DNA from: an uncultured Mollicutes bacterium
GTDB taxonomy: Bacteria > Bacillota_I > Bacilli_A > RFN20 > CAG-826
Reading direction: 5' to 3'
Length of the DNA stretch: 64,000 nt
Assembly (NCBI GenBank): GCA_900540385.1
Contig: UQFY01000008.1
Span: forward strand, 1-64,000
Of the stretch, positions 1 through 10,012 are shown in pieces. Under the pieces are notes generated by a model. It was not told the DNA's origin. It made no database searches and saw only the letters and a list, made by a program, of their open reading frames with translations. How positions within the stretch are numbered: position 1 is the first letter of the stretch; the number at the start of each line of letters is the position of its first letter. Made by a program: the position numbers and the translations under genes.

Positions 1-27
1 AGGGCTTAAGTGCCCGAAAATGAAAAA

Positions 28-57
28 CCACCGGATTGTCCGGTGGATAGTTATTTT
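28..57 (+). terminator. Rho-independent terminator-like hairpin
   Basis: CCACCGGA (28-35) pairs perfectly with TCCGGTGG (39-46) over a 3-base loop, and a T-rich stretch follows. It probably ends transcription of a gene lying before the window. Confidence 0.65.
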
Positions 58-76
58 GTAGAAGAAGCAAAATAAC
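50..76. promoter_or_regulatory. Inverted repeat upstream of first lipoprotein
   Basis: GTTATTTTG (50-58) and CAAAATAAC (68-76) form a perfect 9-base inverted repeat with a 9-base centre. It lies between the preceding hairpin and the ribosome site of the first lipoprotein gene. It could be an operator or an RNA hairpin in the 5' leader; the sequence does not decide. Confidence 0.4.
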
Positions 77-110
77 GAATGTGCTAAACTATTGTGATCG
101 GAGGTTTTCT

Positions 111-2576
111 ATGAAAAAAACATTTGTTTTATTAATGCTTAGTGGGGCTTTTTTGCTTGCCTCTTGTGATAGCAATAATCATTCTTCAACAAGCAGTGTT
201 GAGGCTTCTTCAAATAACCCCGTTTCTAGCACTGAAGATGCAGATATTCATGTTACAAAAGTAGAGTTATCCGCGAGTAAAACCACGCTTAAAGTGGGAG
301 AAGTTCTTCAATTAGAAGCTAGCGTTTTGCCTTCCAATGCCACAAACAGCATTTTAAATTTTGTTTCTTCTGACAATAGTGTTGTTTCCGTTGATTTCAA
401 TGGAAAAATTACGGCTAGAAAAGAAGGCAGTGCGACTATTCAAGCCATTAGTGATGATGATGCAACGAAAAAAGCCGAAATTGTTATTACCGTAGAAAAG
501 AGCGAAACCGTACAATTTGAAGTTTCCTTTCCTGAAAATGTTGAAGTGGTGCAATCAACAAGCAACACTTTCTATAAACTTATCAAGGGAGAAAGTTATC
601 CTTTAAATGTTGTTTTTACGGGTGAAGCAAAGGAATTAGAGGCAACCTTTAGTTTGCCTGACTTCTGCTCATTTGATAGCAAAACAAATACTTTAACAGC
701 ATTGGCTCGCACGGATTCTTTGACCTTAACATTAATGGCTAAAGGCAGCATGATTAAGAAAACCTTCCAACTTAAGATCGTGAATCCTGGGGAAAAAGAT
801 ATGGAAGAAGTTATCAAAAAACTTAGGGAATCTTCCACCAAAGAAAGCGATAAATATGTCAATCATTACGATATTTCCTTTGAATTTGACACGGTAGACA
901 TCAATTACGAGAACCATCTCATCAAGAAACAGAATACGTCCTATGATGTTTATGAAAATGGCTCGGATTACTACATGTTAGGGGATACCGATTATTCGGA
1001 AAAAGGCATTAACAACGATTCTTTCAAATTTAAAACCTTCAAAGGAATGGACGCTGATTATTATTACGAATATATGGTCAAAGAGGACGGAACCCATATT
1101 TCTCATCCTTTAAAGAGGAATATCGGAAAAGAAACCATAAAGGGAGGAGAAATCTCCCGTGGAGATGCGATTAAGGAATCTACCTTATTCAATATGAATT
1201 CCCATTATGGCCTTTCTGAACTTGCCTTATTCCATATGAGGGGCCAATATGAAAGCTCCTTTGGAACAAATGGAGGCTTCACCATTGGTTCTATCCCGAT
1301 TTATTTCGGTATGGGAAATTTGAAAAACGATGTTATCGTGGAAAAAGGAAACACGATTCAAATAGACACTTATTTCATCGATCAAAGACCATCTAGCCAA
1401 ATCAACGGAAAAGTCTTCTTTAACCATGGAGAATATACGTTTAATGATGAAGGAATCGTTACTTCCTTAAGCGTTTCTTCAAAGCAATACGATGAACAAT
1501 CTTTTGATTTCAACAACGAAACTTTAAGTGCGAATCCTAAAGTCATACGTTCTTATAAAATTCAATTTTCACAGGCTTTTGGGGATTATCACACACATCA
1601 AGCGAATGATTATGAACCGAAAAATCTTTATTTCACAGATTATACGCCTGTTCTTATTGATAAAAATTCGAAACAACCTACTTCCTATCTTACAAATACG
1701 ACCTACTATCTTGATGCCTTAAACCCATCTCCAAAGATTGCTTCAAGTGAGATTGATGCTTTAACCATCAGCAAACTTTCGGACAAATCCATGGGGACCA
1801 TTTCAAGTGATGGTAGAAGTATCGTCTTTAAGAAAGCGGGGACGGTCACCTTAACAATTTTCTCTACCCTCAACAAAGTGGAAAAGACCCTTGTGGTAAC
1901 GGTTGGTGGAACCTTGCCTTCTTCTCTTAAAGTTCTTCTAAACTCTAAAGAAGTGGGGGACACCTATGAAATGAAGGAAACAGATAAAGCGACATTCTCT
2001 TTTGAGATTCTTCCTAATAACGCCTCAAAGGATGTTATTGGAAGCCTTTCTTCCAATGAATTTGCCACTTTAACGAAGAATTCGGATGGAACATTCACCC
2101 TTACAGCCTTAAAAGAAGGGGACGTTACCCTTACTTTTCAAGCCGGAAGCATCAAGAAAACGATTCTTGTTCATATTAGCAAAAAAGCGGAGGCTGGAAC
2201 GAGCTTGCTCGAAAAGATGATGAGCAAAACCTATACTTGTCAAACCATCGAAGAAACCCACTCTTTAAAAATTAAAAGCGCCACTCAAGCCGAATTCGTC
2301 GTGGAAACGGATTTCGGAAAGACGATAATCACTTGCAAGCTTCAAATTGATGAAGCAAAAAAGACCATCAAATTCCTTTCTTTTGAAACGAGTGATTATG
2401 ATGAATATTGCGGTTCATACGCTCCTGTTATCAAAATTAATGAAGCCTACTCCATTATTGATGAGAACTCTTTCCAAGTAAAATTGCTCGAGGTTGATCC
2501 TAAAAATAATTATTCCGAAGTGGATTATGATACAGGAGAAAAGGAGCTCTCTTTGTATACTTTTGAGGCAAAATAA
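111..2576 (+). CDS. Big2-domain surface lipoprotein
   Basis: Predicted secreted lipoprotein of 821 residues. The ATG at 111 is chosen because GGAGG at 100-104 sits 6 bases ahead; an in-frame GTG at 81 lacks such a site. The signal peptide ends in lipobox LLASC with Cys19, followed by a Ser/Asn-rich linker. Residues about 45-130 look like a bacterial Ig-like Big2 module (KTTLKVGEVLQLEA, then a GKITARKEGSATIQA-type strand). Two weaker Ig-like stretches occur near residues 570-700. The long middle and the C-terminal region (ending YTFEAK) match no family I recognise. It is the first gene of a two-gene unit; the next lipoprotein starts 13 bases after its stop. The role is unknown; surface display or binding is inferred from Big2 domains elsewhere. 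Confidence 0.82.
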   Translation: MKKTFVLLMLSGAFLLASCDSNNHSSTSSVEASSNNPVSSTEDADIHVTKVELSASKTTLKVGEVLQLEASVLPSNATNSILNFVSSDNSVVSVDFNGKITARKEGSATIQAISDDDATKKAEIVITVEKSETVQFEVSFPENVEVVQSTSNTFYKLIKGESYPLNVVFTGEAKELEATFSLPDFCSFDSKTNTLTALARTDSLTLTLMAKGSMIKKTFQLKIVNPGEKDMEEVIKKLRESSTKESDKYVNHYDISFEFDTVDINYENHLIKKQNTSYDVYENGSDYYMLGDTDYSEKGINNDSFKFKTFKGMDADYYYEYMVKEDGTHISHPLKRNIGKETIKGGEISRGDAIKESTLFNMNSHYGLSELALFHMRGQYESSFGTNGGFTIGSIPIYFGMGNLKNDVIVEKGNTIQIDTYFIDQRPSSQINGKVFFNHGEYTFNDEGIVTSLSVSSKQYDEQSFDFNNETLSANPKVIRSYKIQFSQAFGDYHTHQANDYEPKNLYFTDYTPVLIDKNSKQPTSYLTNTTYYLDALNPSPKIASSEIDALTISKLSDKSMGTISSDGRSIVFKKAGTVTLTIFSTLNKVEKTLVVTVGGTLPSSLKVLLNSKEVGDTYEMKETDKATFSFEILPNNASKDVIGSLSSNEFATLTKNSDGTFTLTALKEGDVTLTFQAGSIKKTILVHISKKAEAGTSLLEKMMSKTYTCQTIEETHSLKIKSATQAEFVVETDFGKTIITCKLQIDEAKKTIKFLSFETSDYDEYCGSYAPVIKINEAYSIIDENSFQVKLLEVDPKNNYSEVDYDTGEKELSLYTFEAK

Positions 2577-2589
2577 GGGAGACATGTAT

Positions 2590-4278
2590 ATGAAAATGAA
2601 GAAAATTGCATTAGCTTTACTACCTATTTGTTTGTTAATTTCTTGTAAAGGAGGAGAGACTCCATCTTCTTCCGTTACTTCAGAAGATTTAACGCCCTCC
2701 GCGGAGCTTATCTCCAAAAGACTTTCGAAACTTGATGTGAATAAAATCACCTCTTTTAACTTTATCGATCGTTCTTTTGATTGGAGATCCTATTACAACG
2801 CGAAATATATCTTCACAGGAGACGTTCAAAAAGCGTATGTGAATTATGAAGCCTATCATTCTTTTAAAGTCTATGAAGATATCATTACGGATGAATTAGA
2901 CGTCGACGCTCTTGTTGGAGTGGAAAGCCCAGTTAAGAAAGATGGCTTATCCGCTAAAGGACAGATTTTCACGGATAAGAACGATTATCTCTATGATTAT
3001 CTTGTTTGTGAGAAAGACCCCCGCAAATCCTTTGTGAATTGCTATGAAATGGATTATTTCAACAATCTTTCTTCCTATTTTAACTATCTTGATATTGTTG
3101 TTTCTGCCGCTAACGCTTTCCTTGACCCAACAAATTATTTTAGTCAGGAGGATGGCTATCTTGAACCAATCGTTGAGATTCAAATCGAGGATGGAAAGGA
3201 AATTTATACTCTTGAAGCTCAATATGAGGGAGACCAAACTTATAAACCTTTTATCCTTGATTTTGAGGTTGTCTTCAATCCTCAAACTTCCTCTTTTGAA
3301 AAGATTGTTTACAAAGAAAGAAGCCTTTTAAACACCCTAAAAGGGGATTTTGAGACGGAAACGGACGCTCTTCGTGTTTGGACTCTCTATAACATTCGTT
3401 TCGGTGAGAAAGAAAAATTTAATGGCGAGCGATATACCTTCCAAGATATTCCGGATAAAAGCGCTATCCATGATGCGCCAATAGAACCGGTTGACCTTTC
3501 TAGTGTTTCAGATGGAAAACTCCCTGATACAACGACTTTAGATATCATTCGTAAAATCAATGCGTATACCCGTGATATTCGTCAAATGAACTATTCTATG
3601 CTTTATCATGACGCTTTTGATTTTGCTGCTGACTCAAGTGGTGCGGATTTTGGGGATGCAATCTTCTCCGGCAAAGCCATTAGCTATTCCAATAATATTC
3701 TTGATAATGTCGGAACAATCCAAAAGGTAGATAAAAACGGCCTTCCTAAAAATGAGAAGCCTGCGAATTTCCGTATCTTTACCGAAGTGGTGGACACAAA
3801 GGATGCCCAAGGGATTTTGCGTATTGGCCAATTCGATAAATACATTACTTCTTGTCTTGCGTTTGCTTCGAAATCCGAATTCCAATCCACCCATTCTTAT
3901 TTAGACGCAAATCCTTTACGTTGGTCAGAAATCGCCGATATATTAAGCGATTTCTCAACTTACGATTTAGGAAACAACGCTTCATCAAGCAAAACGATTA
4001 AAATCACCGTTTCTGGTGAGAAAAAAGGCACGTCTCTTTCCCTTATGGGACAGATTCATTCCAATAGTGGTCTTACAGAATACATTGATCGTTTCACTTT
4101 TGAGATAGAAAACGATGCTCTTATCTACACGAAATTTGAAACAACTGGCAAAAACTACACAGATACCTATGAAGCTCGTTTTGTCCATGGTCCTAAGAAT
4201 GAATTTAAGGGCGAAAGAATTTCCTCTGATGATGGTGATTTCGTCCAGGTTACCATCGACAAATTCAATATCATTTAG
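2590..4278 (+). CDS. Lipoprotein of unknown function
   Basis: Predicted lipoprotein of 562 residues with signal peptide and lipobox LLISC (Cys19), then a short Ser-rich linker. Three in-frame ATGs lie close together (2584, 2590, 2596). GGGAG at 2577-2581 is best spaced for 2590, so that start is chosen. The gene follows the Big2 lipoprotein by 13 bases and is probably co-transcribed. The mature part is rich in Asp, Ser and aromatic residues with alternating hydrophobic strands, and I recognise no named domain. The pattern of long ordinary-looking beta-rich lipoproteins is shared with the genes at 14.2-18.3 kb, but clear homology is not visible by eye. A bidirectional terminator follows. Confidence 0.78.
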   Translation: MKMKKIALALLPICLLISCKGGETPSSSVTSEDLTPSAELISKRLSKLDVNKITSFNFIDRSFDWRSYYNAKYIFTGDVQKAYVNYEAYHSFKVYEDIITDELDVDALVGVESPVKKDGLSAKGQIFTDKNDYLYDYLVCEKDPRKSFVNCYEMDYFNNLSSYFNYLDIVVSAANAFLDPTNYFSQEDGYLEPIVEIQIEDGKEIYTLEAQYEGDQTYKPFILDFEVVFNPQTSSFEKIVYKERSLLNTLKGDFETETDALRVWTLYNIRFGEKEKFNGERYTFQDIPDKSAIHDAPIEPVDLSSVSDGKLPDTTTLDIIRKINAYTRDIRQMNYSMLYHDAFDFAADSSGADFGDAIFSGKAISYSNNILDNVGTIQKVDKNGLPKNEKPANFRIFTEVVDTKDAQGILRIGQFDKYITSCLAFASKSEFQSTHSYLDANPLRWSEIADILSDFSTYDLGNNASSSKTIKITVSGEKKGTSLSLMGQIHSNSGLTEYIDRFTFEIENDALIYTKFETTGKNYTDTYEARFVHGPKNEFKGERISSDDGDFVQVTIDKFNII

Positions 4279-4312
4279 TTTTTCATTGCATTTGTATTAC
4301 TCGACATAAGAA

Positions 4313-4346
4313 AAAAGCTCTTCTAATGGAAAACAGAAGAGCTTTT
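4313..4346. terminator. Bidirectional terminator between convergent genes
   Basis: AAAAGCTCTTCT (4313-4324) and AGAAGAGCTTTT (4335-4346) form a 12-base perfect stem over a 10-base loop, with A runs on one side and T runs on the other. It can stop transcription from both convergent lipoprotein operons. Confidence 0.85.
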
Positions 4347-4362
4347 CGTTTACTTCAAACAA

Positions 4363-6771
4363 TTAGTTGGCTTTGTGAGCGGTGAATTCGTTATTCGCGA
4401 CATCGTAGATCGTTTGTCCATCTTTGACGACGTGGTAGGAAGAGCCTGTTCCAATACGAGTGCTTCCCTCATCAAAAGTGAAGGTGACACCCATATAAAC
4501 GGTTCCTTGGTAGCAGAAAACAGAACCAAAAAGCTCGTCTCCCACAAAAAGGCTGACAGCCCAACAAGATAAAATGCCATTAGACTTATAATGAACGTTT
4601 GTTTTGATGTCCGATTCAGATTTGCCTTCAGGAAGTTTAACTCCTAAATAAATGTCACTTCTATATGCGCTTCCAAAAGAAAATGGAGCAACCATCAAGC
4701 CATTATCATATTGAATTTCAGAAGTTTTTTGAGCGGCTTCAGAATTATCGACAATAGAAATGACACCAGATGTTGTATTTTCCATTGAGGTGATTTCATA
4801 TTTTTCAACATCTTCTGAGACAGCGTCCGTTGAATGATTTTTGGTTGATAATTTAACCTCGCCCGAAGCATCTAAATCCCAAGTATACGTATCCATGGTG
4901 TTAGAAGAGAAGTCGTAATCCTGACTATGTTCCCCATAGGAGTAGATTTCATAGGCAGAATAGCTTCCCAAAGCAGGATATCCTTGGAAACGTGTTAAGT
5001 CTTTGGTTTCAAGCTTAACGGTAACGTCGTTGGTCGGCATAACAAAGGTGTAGGTACCATTATTAGTCTCATCCTTCGTTACTTTGACAGGCGTACCATT
5101 GGCAAGCCTGACGTCTGGATCTTTAACGGCTAAATTGCTGGGAGCATCAGCGGTAAGACCAACTGTGAGAGTAACGGTTTTTCCGCTGGCGCAAGAAGCA
5201 ATTTCGTTTCCTGCCTCGTCTTTAACGGAGCATGTTGTATATTGTCCAAGTTCTTTTGTGATGTTTTTTGTGACAATAACCGAACCAGAAGAGACGCCCA
5301 TAAGTTCAGTTTCGCCTTTGTAGATTAAGAAGGTGGAAATTTTGGTGATGTCAGTGCCAACAGCTTGTGATCCATCTTCTTTCTTGATGGTAACGCCTGT
5401 AGTTAGCACGCCTTGTTCATCAACAAGAACTGCATCAACAATTTCGTGCGTGGTAGGATTTTCCGCCCAAACAATGCGGTTTTTCTTGTTGAAACAATAA
5501 TAATGTAACTCATAAGCGCTGTCAGAGAGACAGAAATAAGTGTCTGTCCAAAGGGATGCGCCTGTGGAATAAGTGCTGATATATTGGATGGACAATATTT
5601 GTTCGCTCAAAACCGCTTCGCCCGTGTTGCTTACTCTTGGTGTTTCGTAAGTAAGCGTAGCTTTTTTCGTACCATCAGGAGTCCAAGTGTAATCATAAGA
5701 AGAATAACCGCCTTCTTGCTTGCAACTTTCATCCAAATCGAAAGTGAATGAAGTGTCTAATTCATCATATGTTGCGCCACTTAACTTTTCGGTGCTTCCA
5801 TAGACTTCCACACCTTTCCACGCCTTGCCAACCAATTCACTCTTAGCATAGAGAGAGACATCTTTTTCTTTGACGGTGATTTCCACATTTTTGGAAACCA
5901 TATCAAAACTGAAGAGATTAGGATTGTCTTCGGCTTCAGTTACGGACAATGTTGTTGCACTTTCGTCTTCTTCAGCCACGGTTTTAACACTGACGGAGAA
6001 TTTTAACTGTGTTTCCGCATCCTTTGGAGTGAAAGCAATATAAACCTTTTCGTCTTTCACTGCTTGGGTGATAGCGGCTTTTGTTTCCGTATTCGTATAG
6101 ATAGTTGCGGTGGATAAAGCTAATTCACTTGTCATTGTGACATTGTACTTAACGGCCACTTTGTCAGAAGAAATGATGGCTGGACGTGTAGGCATACTGA
6201 AATGATAGAAACCATCAGTACCCTCTTCGAGGGCCTTTCCGTTCATCGTAATTGTGGTGAATTCGAAGTCCTCATCAGCATGTGCTTCAAATTTTAAGGC
6301 TGTTCCAGGAAGAGCGGAACGAGCAATAACGTTTTCTTCGCCTTCTTGATCTAAATAGACATTAGAAACGAAGTAAGAAGTGCTCTTGATGGTGAAATCG
6401 GTTTTTCCGACATCGACAGTAATGGCGACTTCCGCTTCAGGCATCTCAAAGGTGTAGTAAGAATCTTTAAAGGTGTAAGAAACATTTGTTTCACCAGAAG
6501 TGATAGTGATTTTGTCGTTAAAGTGATAACCAGGTTTTAAAGAGACACGGAAAGAGTAACTTTGATGGGCAACGCCTTTTTCTGGGAGACCGTCTAAATA
6601 GGCGGCCTCGCTAGAAGCGTTGATGATGTTGTATGATGCGTTTGTTTCTGCGCCTTCGTTTACTTTACCAGCAGGAATGGCGTTATTTGCACCTGTTCCG
6701 CAAGAGGCTAAAACACTGCTTCCTAAGCCAAGAAGGCTTAAGACTAATAATAATTTAGAAGATTTTTTCAT
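4363..6771 (-). CDS. Repeat-module surface lipoprotein (paralogue A)
   Basis: Lipoprotein of 802 residues; signal peptide ends VLASC (Cys24). AGGAGG lies 9 bases before the ATG and overlaps the upstream gene's stop codon. The protein carries several modules that end in a strand of the type YTF-x-MP-xx-DVTVTV (for example FEMPEAEVAITV, FVMPTNDVTVKL). Such endings are seen in divergent InlB-B-like bacterial repeat domains; that family name is my judgement. It is a full-length paralogue of the upstream neighbour: both share the stretch IYTNTETK, the same order of MP-type modules, and a C-terminal STRIG...DGQxI pattern. Probably a cell-surface binding or adhesion protein; no catalytic motif is visible. 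Confidence 0.8.
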   Translation of the reverse strand: MKKSSKLLLVLSLLGLGSSVLASCGTGANNAIPAGKVNEGAETNASYNIINASSEAAYLDGLPEKGVAHQSYSFRVSLKPGYHFNDKITITSGETNVSYTFKDSYYTFEMPEAEVAITVDVGKTDFTIKSTSYFVSNVYLDQEGEENVIARSALPGTALKFEAHADEDFEFTTITMNGKALEEGTDGFYHFSMPTRPAIISSDKVAVKYNVTMTSELALSTATIYTNTETKAAITQAVKDEKVYIAFTPKDAETQLKFSVSVKTVAEEDESATTLSVTEAEDNPNLFSFDMVSKNVEITVKEKDVSLYAKSELVGKAWKGVEVYGSTEKLSGATYDELDTSFTFDLDESCKQEGGYSSYDYTWTPDGTKKATLTYETPRVSNTGEAVLSEQILSIQYISTYSTGASLWTDTYFCLSDSAYELHYYCFNKKNRIVWAENPTTHEIVDAVLVDEQGVLTTGVTIKKEDGSQAVGTDITKISTFLIYKGETELMGVSSGSVIVTKNITKELGQYTTCSVKDEAGNEIASCASGKTVTLTVGLTADAPSNLAVKDPDVRLANGTPVKVTKDETNNGTYTFVMPTNDVTVKLETKDLTRFQGYPALGSYSAYEIYSYGEHSQDYDFSSNTMDTYTWDLDASGEVKLSTKNHSTDAVSEDVEKYEITSMENTTSGVISIVDNSEAAQKTSEIQYDNGLMVAPFSFGSAYRSDIYLGVKLPEGKSESDIKTNVHYKSNGILSCWAVSLFVGDELFGSVFCYQGTVYMGVTFTFDEGSTRIGTGSSYHVVKDGQTIYDVANNEFTAHKAN

Positions 6772-6785
6772 TGTCGTTTCCCTCC

Positions 6786-9431
6786 TTATTCAGCAGCTGT
6801 GACAGCCTCGTTTGCAACAGTGAATATTGCTTGACCATCTAACTTAACGGTATAAGTGGCGTCTTTTCCAATACGTGTTGATTCGCCAGTCATTTCAAAT
6901 GTAGCGCCGCAATAGAAAGTCTTGTTGGTCATGAAAACGCTTCCGATAACTGCATCAGATTCGCGGAATTCCAATGCCCAGCTTTCCCCGTCATTAATCC
7001 AGTGAACAACTGCTACTAATGTGGTTGTAGTTACATCAAAATTTTCTGGCTCTTTCACTGCAATATTAACGTCATTATAGCTGCTGCTGTATGGCCTTAC
7101 TATAATGTTGCCGCCATAATTCCAAGTGTAAGCGGATTGATAACTTGAATTAGGTTCTTGAGTAAAAGTTCCACGGTTTCCTTCAGAAACATTGGAAAGA
7201 TTGTAAAGTGAAGTGCCGTCGTTTTCTCTGAATTTTCCAGCAGAAGTGACTTCATATTTCTTTTGACTATAGCTAGAAAAACTCTTGTATTCAATTGGAG
7301 AACTACTCGCATTGGAGCCAAACAAGTTAAAACCTCGATAAACACCAACGGCCGTATGACCTTTCATTTTGTTTGGATCGTTTAAAAGGGCAGAGACTTG
7401 AACGTCGCCTTTTGGCATCGTGAATTCCCAGGTGTTTTCTTTGTTCTCTGTGGCGGTAACGATAACAGCTTTGCCTCCCGAAGAAGCGGATATTTTTTCG
7501 ACCGTGACCCCCTCACCTGCTTCAGTAGTCAAAGCAACTGTAGCGTAAACTGTTTCACCGTTTTTCGAAGAAGTGATTGTTTCCCCGGCTTTGTTCGTTA
7601 AGGTAACCGTATATTTAGGAGATTCTTCCACACTTAAGTTATACGTTTTGCAAGTATTGCCAGCCACGACATCAAATCCGTCGTTATCAGCTAAGCTAAC
7701 ATAGAAACTACCTTGTTCGTTAATAAGGTCTCCTGTGGCTATTGTTGCTTTGCTAGAGTCGGTGAATAAGCCAAAGTCCGTGTAAACTTCATTCTTATAG
7801 ATAAGAAGCTTTTCAGCAATTTCTCTATTCTCACCTTCTGTCCAAATGACTCTTGCGTCCTCTCCAACAATCAATGCGTGAACGGTCGTATTTTCATCCC
7901 AAGTTCCAACGTTGGCGTCAGTCCATTTTGCGGCGCTGCCGCTACCAAAGGTTCCTAAAATGATGTGAGGCGTATAATACACTAATTCATTGGTGTAATT
8001 TCCCCAGGACATGCTGATGACGCCGCTCTGTGTATTTGCAGGAACGGTCCATGTAATATCGCTAGAATAATAGGTTCCTTTGCCGCTTTCTTTAAATTCA
8101 TACGTTCTAACGGAAGTCATTTGATCTAATGTTTTTTCAACAACCTTTGAAGTGCTGCCATAAAGATTCCAAGTTTTCCAAAGCTTATTCGTGACATAGT
8201 AGTTGTAGTATTTAGAACAATCTTCTTCTTTGATTGTAATGGTTACATTGGCTGAAATCATTGTGAAGGAGAAAGCCGCTTTCACGCCTTTCATTGTTTC
8301 AGGGGCGACTTCTAAAGAAGTTTCTTTACCGTCAACCGTTGCTTTTACGCTGATTTCGAAATTTACTTTCACGACGGTGTAATCAAAAGCCAAATAAACT
8401 TTTTGGCCTTTATGAGCAACACTGACGTTTTCTTTTGTTTCAGTGTTGGTGTAGATTTTCGCTGTACTGGCCGTTAAATCAGAGATGTTGGTTGTCAACG
8501 AATAATCTCTTGCAACCCTTTCAGCAGAAATCACGACAGGGTGATGAGGCATAACGAAGTGATAATAATCATCTTCTCCCTTTGTAACGACCACACCATC
8601 GACATAAATGGCACTAAAAGAAGTGTCTACGGTTTCCTGTGCTTGGAATTTTAACTTTGTTCCAGGAACAGCGGAGAAGGTATCAGTTGTATCTTCGCTA
8701 TCCTCCACAAGGATATCGCCAATCAATTCTTGATCTTTTGAAATGGTGAAATCGGTGATGCCGGTATTGATTGTGATGGTAACGTTTCCTGCTGGCATGG
8801 TGAAGGTATAAGTGTAATCACCATTGTCATGATTTTCGATTTCCTCTCCAGCATCATTTAAAACCTTAACGCCATTCTCAAGATAATAGCCAGGTAAAAG
8901 AGTGACGCCAAAAGTAATGCTTTCTCCTGGTAACGCTTTTTCTGGCAAATTGGTTAAAACAACTTTATCAGCAGAGCCATTTGTGAGGGTGTAATGCTGA
9001 ACTGCAGTTAATTTGAAGGTTGCAGTCGCTTCGGAATGAGCAGCGCTAGCGACAAGGAATTCAACCTCGCCTGCGCTAGCAAAAGTAAAGTTCCCCTCAA
9101 TGACTTGTCCATTTACTTTCACAACAAATTCGCTTCTGGTAAGTGTTTTTGCATTTCCTTCAGCCGTTCCGTTTTTGAACGTTTGCTCCTTTACGACGAT
9201 GCTTGCAAAATCAAAAACGTCCCCAACTTCATAAGTTGTGACGCTTGGAGCTTCAAGTTCAAGCCTGTAAGTAAACACATCTGCCACACTAGATGATGTT
9301 GTGTTTTCACTAGATGTAGTTGTGCTTTCACTAGGTGTAGTGGAATTACTCGAGGTAACTTCACCCGGATTACAAGAAGCGAGCGTAATGCATGCTAGCA
9401 ATGAGGCAATTGATAAATACGCCTTTTTCAT
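6786..9431 (-). CDS. Repeat-module surface lipoprotein (paralogue B)
   Basis: Lipoprotein of 881 residues with lipobox TLASC (Cys20) and a Ser/Thr/Asn-rich linker. An N-terminal domain near residues 50-140 resembles bacterial Ig-like folds (YEVGDVFDFASIVV). It is followed by MP-type modules (FTMPAGNVTITI, FTMISANVTITI, FTMPKGDVQVSA) in the same order as in the downstream paralogue. The two stop/start regions are 14 bases apart, so they form one operon, and tandem duplication followed by divergence is the simple explanation. A GGGAG ribosome site is present but spaced rather far (about 13 bases) from the ATG. Function unknown; cell-surface binding is inferred. Confidence 0.8.
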   Translation of the reverse strand: MKKAYLSIASLLACITLASCNPGEVTSSNSTTPSESTTTSSENTTSSSVADVFTYRLELEAPSVTTYEVGDVFDFASIVVKEQTFKNGTAEGNAKTLTRSEFVVKVNGQVIEGNFTFASAGEVEFLVASAAHSEATATFKLTAVQHYTLTNGSADKVVLTNLPEKALPGESITFGVTLLPGYYLENGVKVLNDAGEEIENHDNGDYTYTFTMPAGNVTITINTGITDFTISKDQELIGDILVEDSEDTTDTFSAVPGTKLKFQAQETVDTSFSAIYVDGVVVTKGEDDYYHFVMPHHPVVISAERVARDYSLTTNISDLTASTAKIYTNTETKENVSVAHKGQKVYLAFDYTVVKVNFEISVKATVDGKETSLEVAPETMKGVKAAFSFTMISANVTITIKEEDCSKYYNYYVTNKLWKTWNLYGSTSKVVEKTLDQMTSVRTYEFKESGKGTYYSSDITWTVPANTQSGVISMSWGNYTNELVYYTPHIILGTFGSGSAAKWTDANVGTWDENTTVHALIVGEDARVIWTEGENREIAEKLLIYKNEVYTDFGLFTDSSKATIATGDLINEQGSFYVSLADNDGFDVVAGNTCKTYNLSVEESPKYTVTLTNKAGETITSSKNGETVYATVALTTEAGEGVTVEKISASSGGKAVIVTATENKENTWEFTMPKGDVQVSALLNDPNKMKGHTAVGVYRGFNLFGSNASSSPIEYKSFSSYSQKKYEVTSAGKFRENDGTSLYNLSNVSEGNRGTFTQEPNSSYQSAYTWNYGGNIIVRPYSSSYNDVNIAVKEPENFDVTTTTLVAVVHWINDGESWALEFRESDAVIGSVFMTNKTFYCGATFEMTGESTRIGKDATYTVKLDGQAIFTVANEAVTAAE

Positions 9432-9502
9432 AGTTATATGTATTCTCCCTTTCTTTGCTCGGGTCCATACAAACGATAGGTTTCCTAAGCAACAATGAAC
9501 TT

Positions 9503-9530
9503 ACATTATTGTCTATTGGAAAAAATTCAA
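9503..9530 (-). promoter_or_regulatory. Candidate promoter for paralogue operon
   Basis: On the minus strand TTGAAT (9530-9525), a 16-base spacer and TAATGT (9508-9503) resemble a sigma-A promoter about 70 bases before the lipoprotein ATG. The match is moderate. Confidence 0.4.
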
Positions 9531-9609
9531 TAAAAATTTTACATATTCACCGATTATTGAAAAAGAGTGACCGTTTTAGCCACTTTTTATGCTCTTTTTT
9601 GCTTTATTC

Positions 9610-9792
9610 TGAGACAGGAACAAAAGTGATATTCGCCATAAGTGAAATGGTGTTTCTGAAGGAAAGATTATCTTAGAAGCAAATTCTCTTACCTCTCTAA
9701 CATTGGATGTAAGCAGCCTCTATTTGACAGGAAAACTTCAAACCAGTTCTTCTAGCTATACAAATAAAACGTATACTTTTGAAGCAATCTAA
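9610..9792 (+). pseudogene. Tail of a decayed lipoprotein gene
   Basis: From 9646 an open frame without a start codon reads into a Ser/Thr/Leu-rich tail that ends TYTFEAI before TAA at 9790-9792. The end strongly resembles the C-terminus of the first lipoprotein (LYTFEAK). Just upstream, at about 9610-9645, another frame reads TGTKVIFAISE and would continue sensibly into this tail if one frameshift near 9645 were corrected. About 14 bases after the stop comes AAATAAGGGAGAC, nearly the same as the junction after the first lipoprotein gene (2571-2583). I read this as the 3' end and intergenic junction of a lost member of the same lipoprotein series. Confidence 0.6.
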
Positions 9793-10012
9793 ACGAATCT
9801 AAGAAAATAAGGGAGACGTGTGTGCGTTTTCCTATATTTAAAAAGTTTTCTATAAATGTTGTTCAAAGATAAAAAATAGGTAATATCGTAATAAAATGTT
9901 ACCTAAATGATGGTTTATAAATGAGATAAAAAGTTTATTTCATTTCCGGAGATTAAAGTTTCATTTAATGGATACATGTATGCGTTTTCTTTTGTCATCT
10001 CCATAAAGAAAA
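9793..10012. other. AT-rich spacer before IS element
   Basis: No gene seen. The stretch is very AT-rich. It starts with the ribosome-site-like AAATAAGGGAGAC and contains two loosely similar pieces, GTGTGTGCGTTTTC (near 9820) and ATGTATGCGTTTTC (near 9975). It looks like the degraded start region of the lost lipoprotein operon. Confidence 0.4.
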
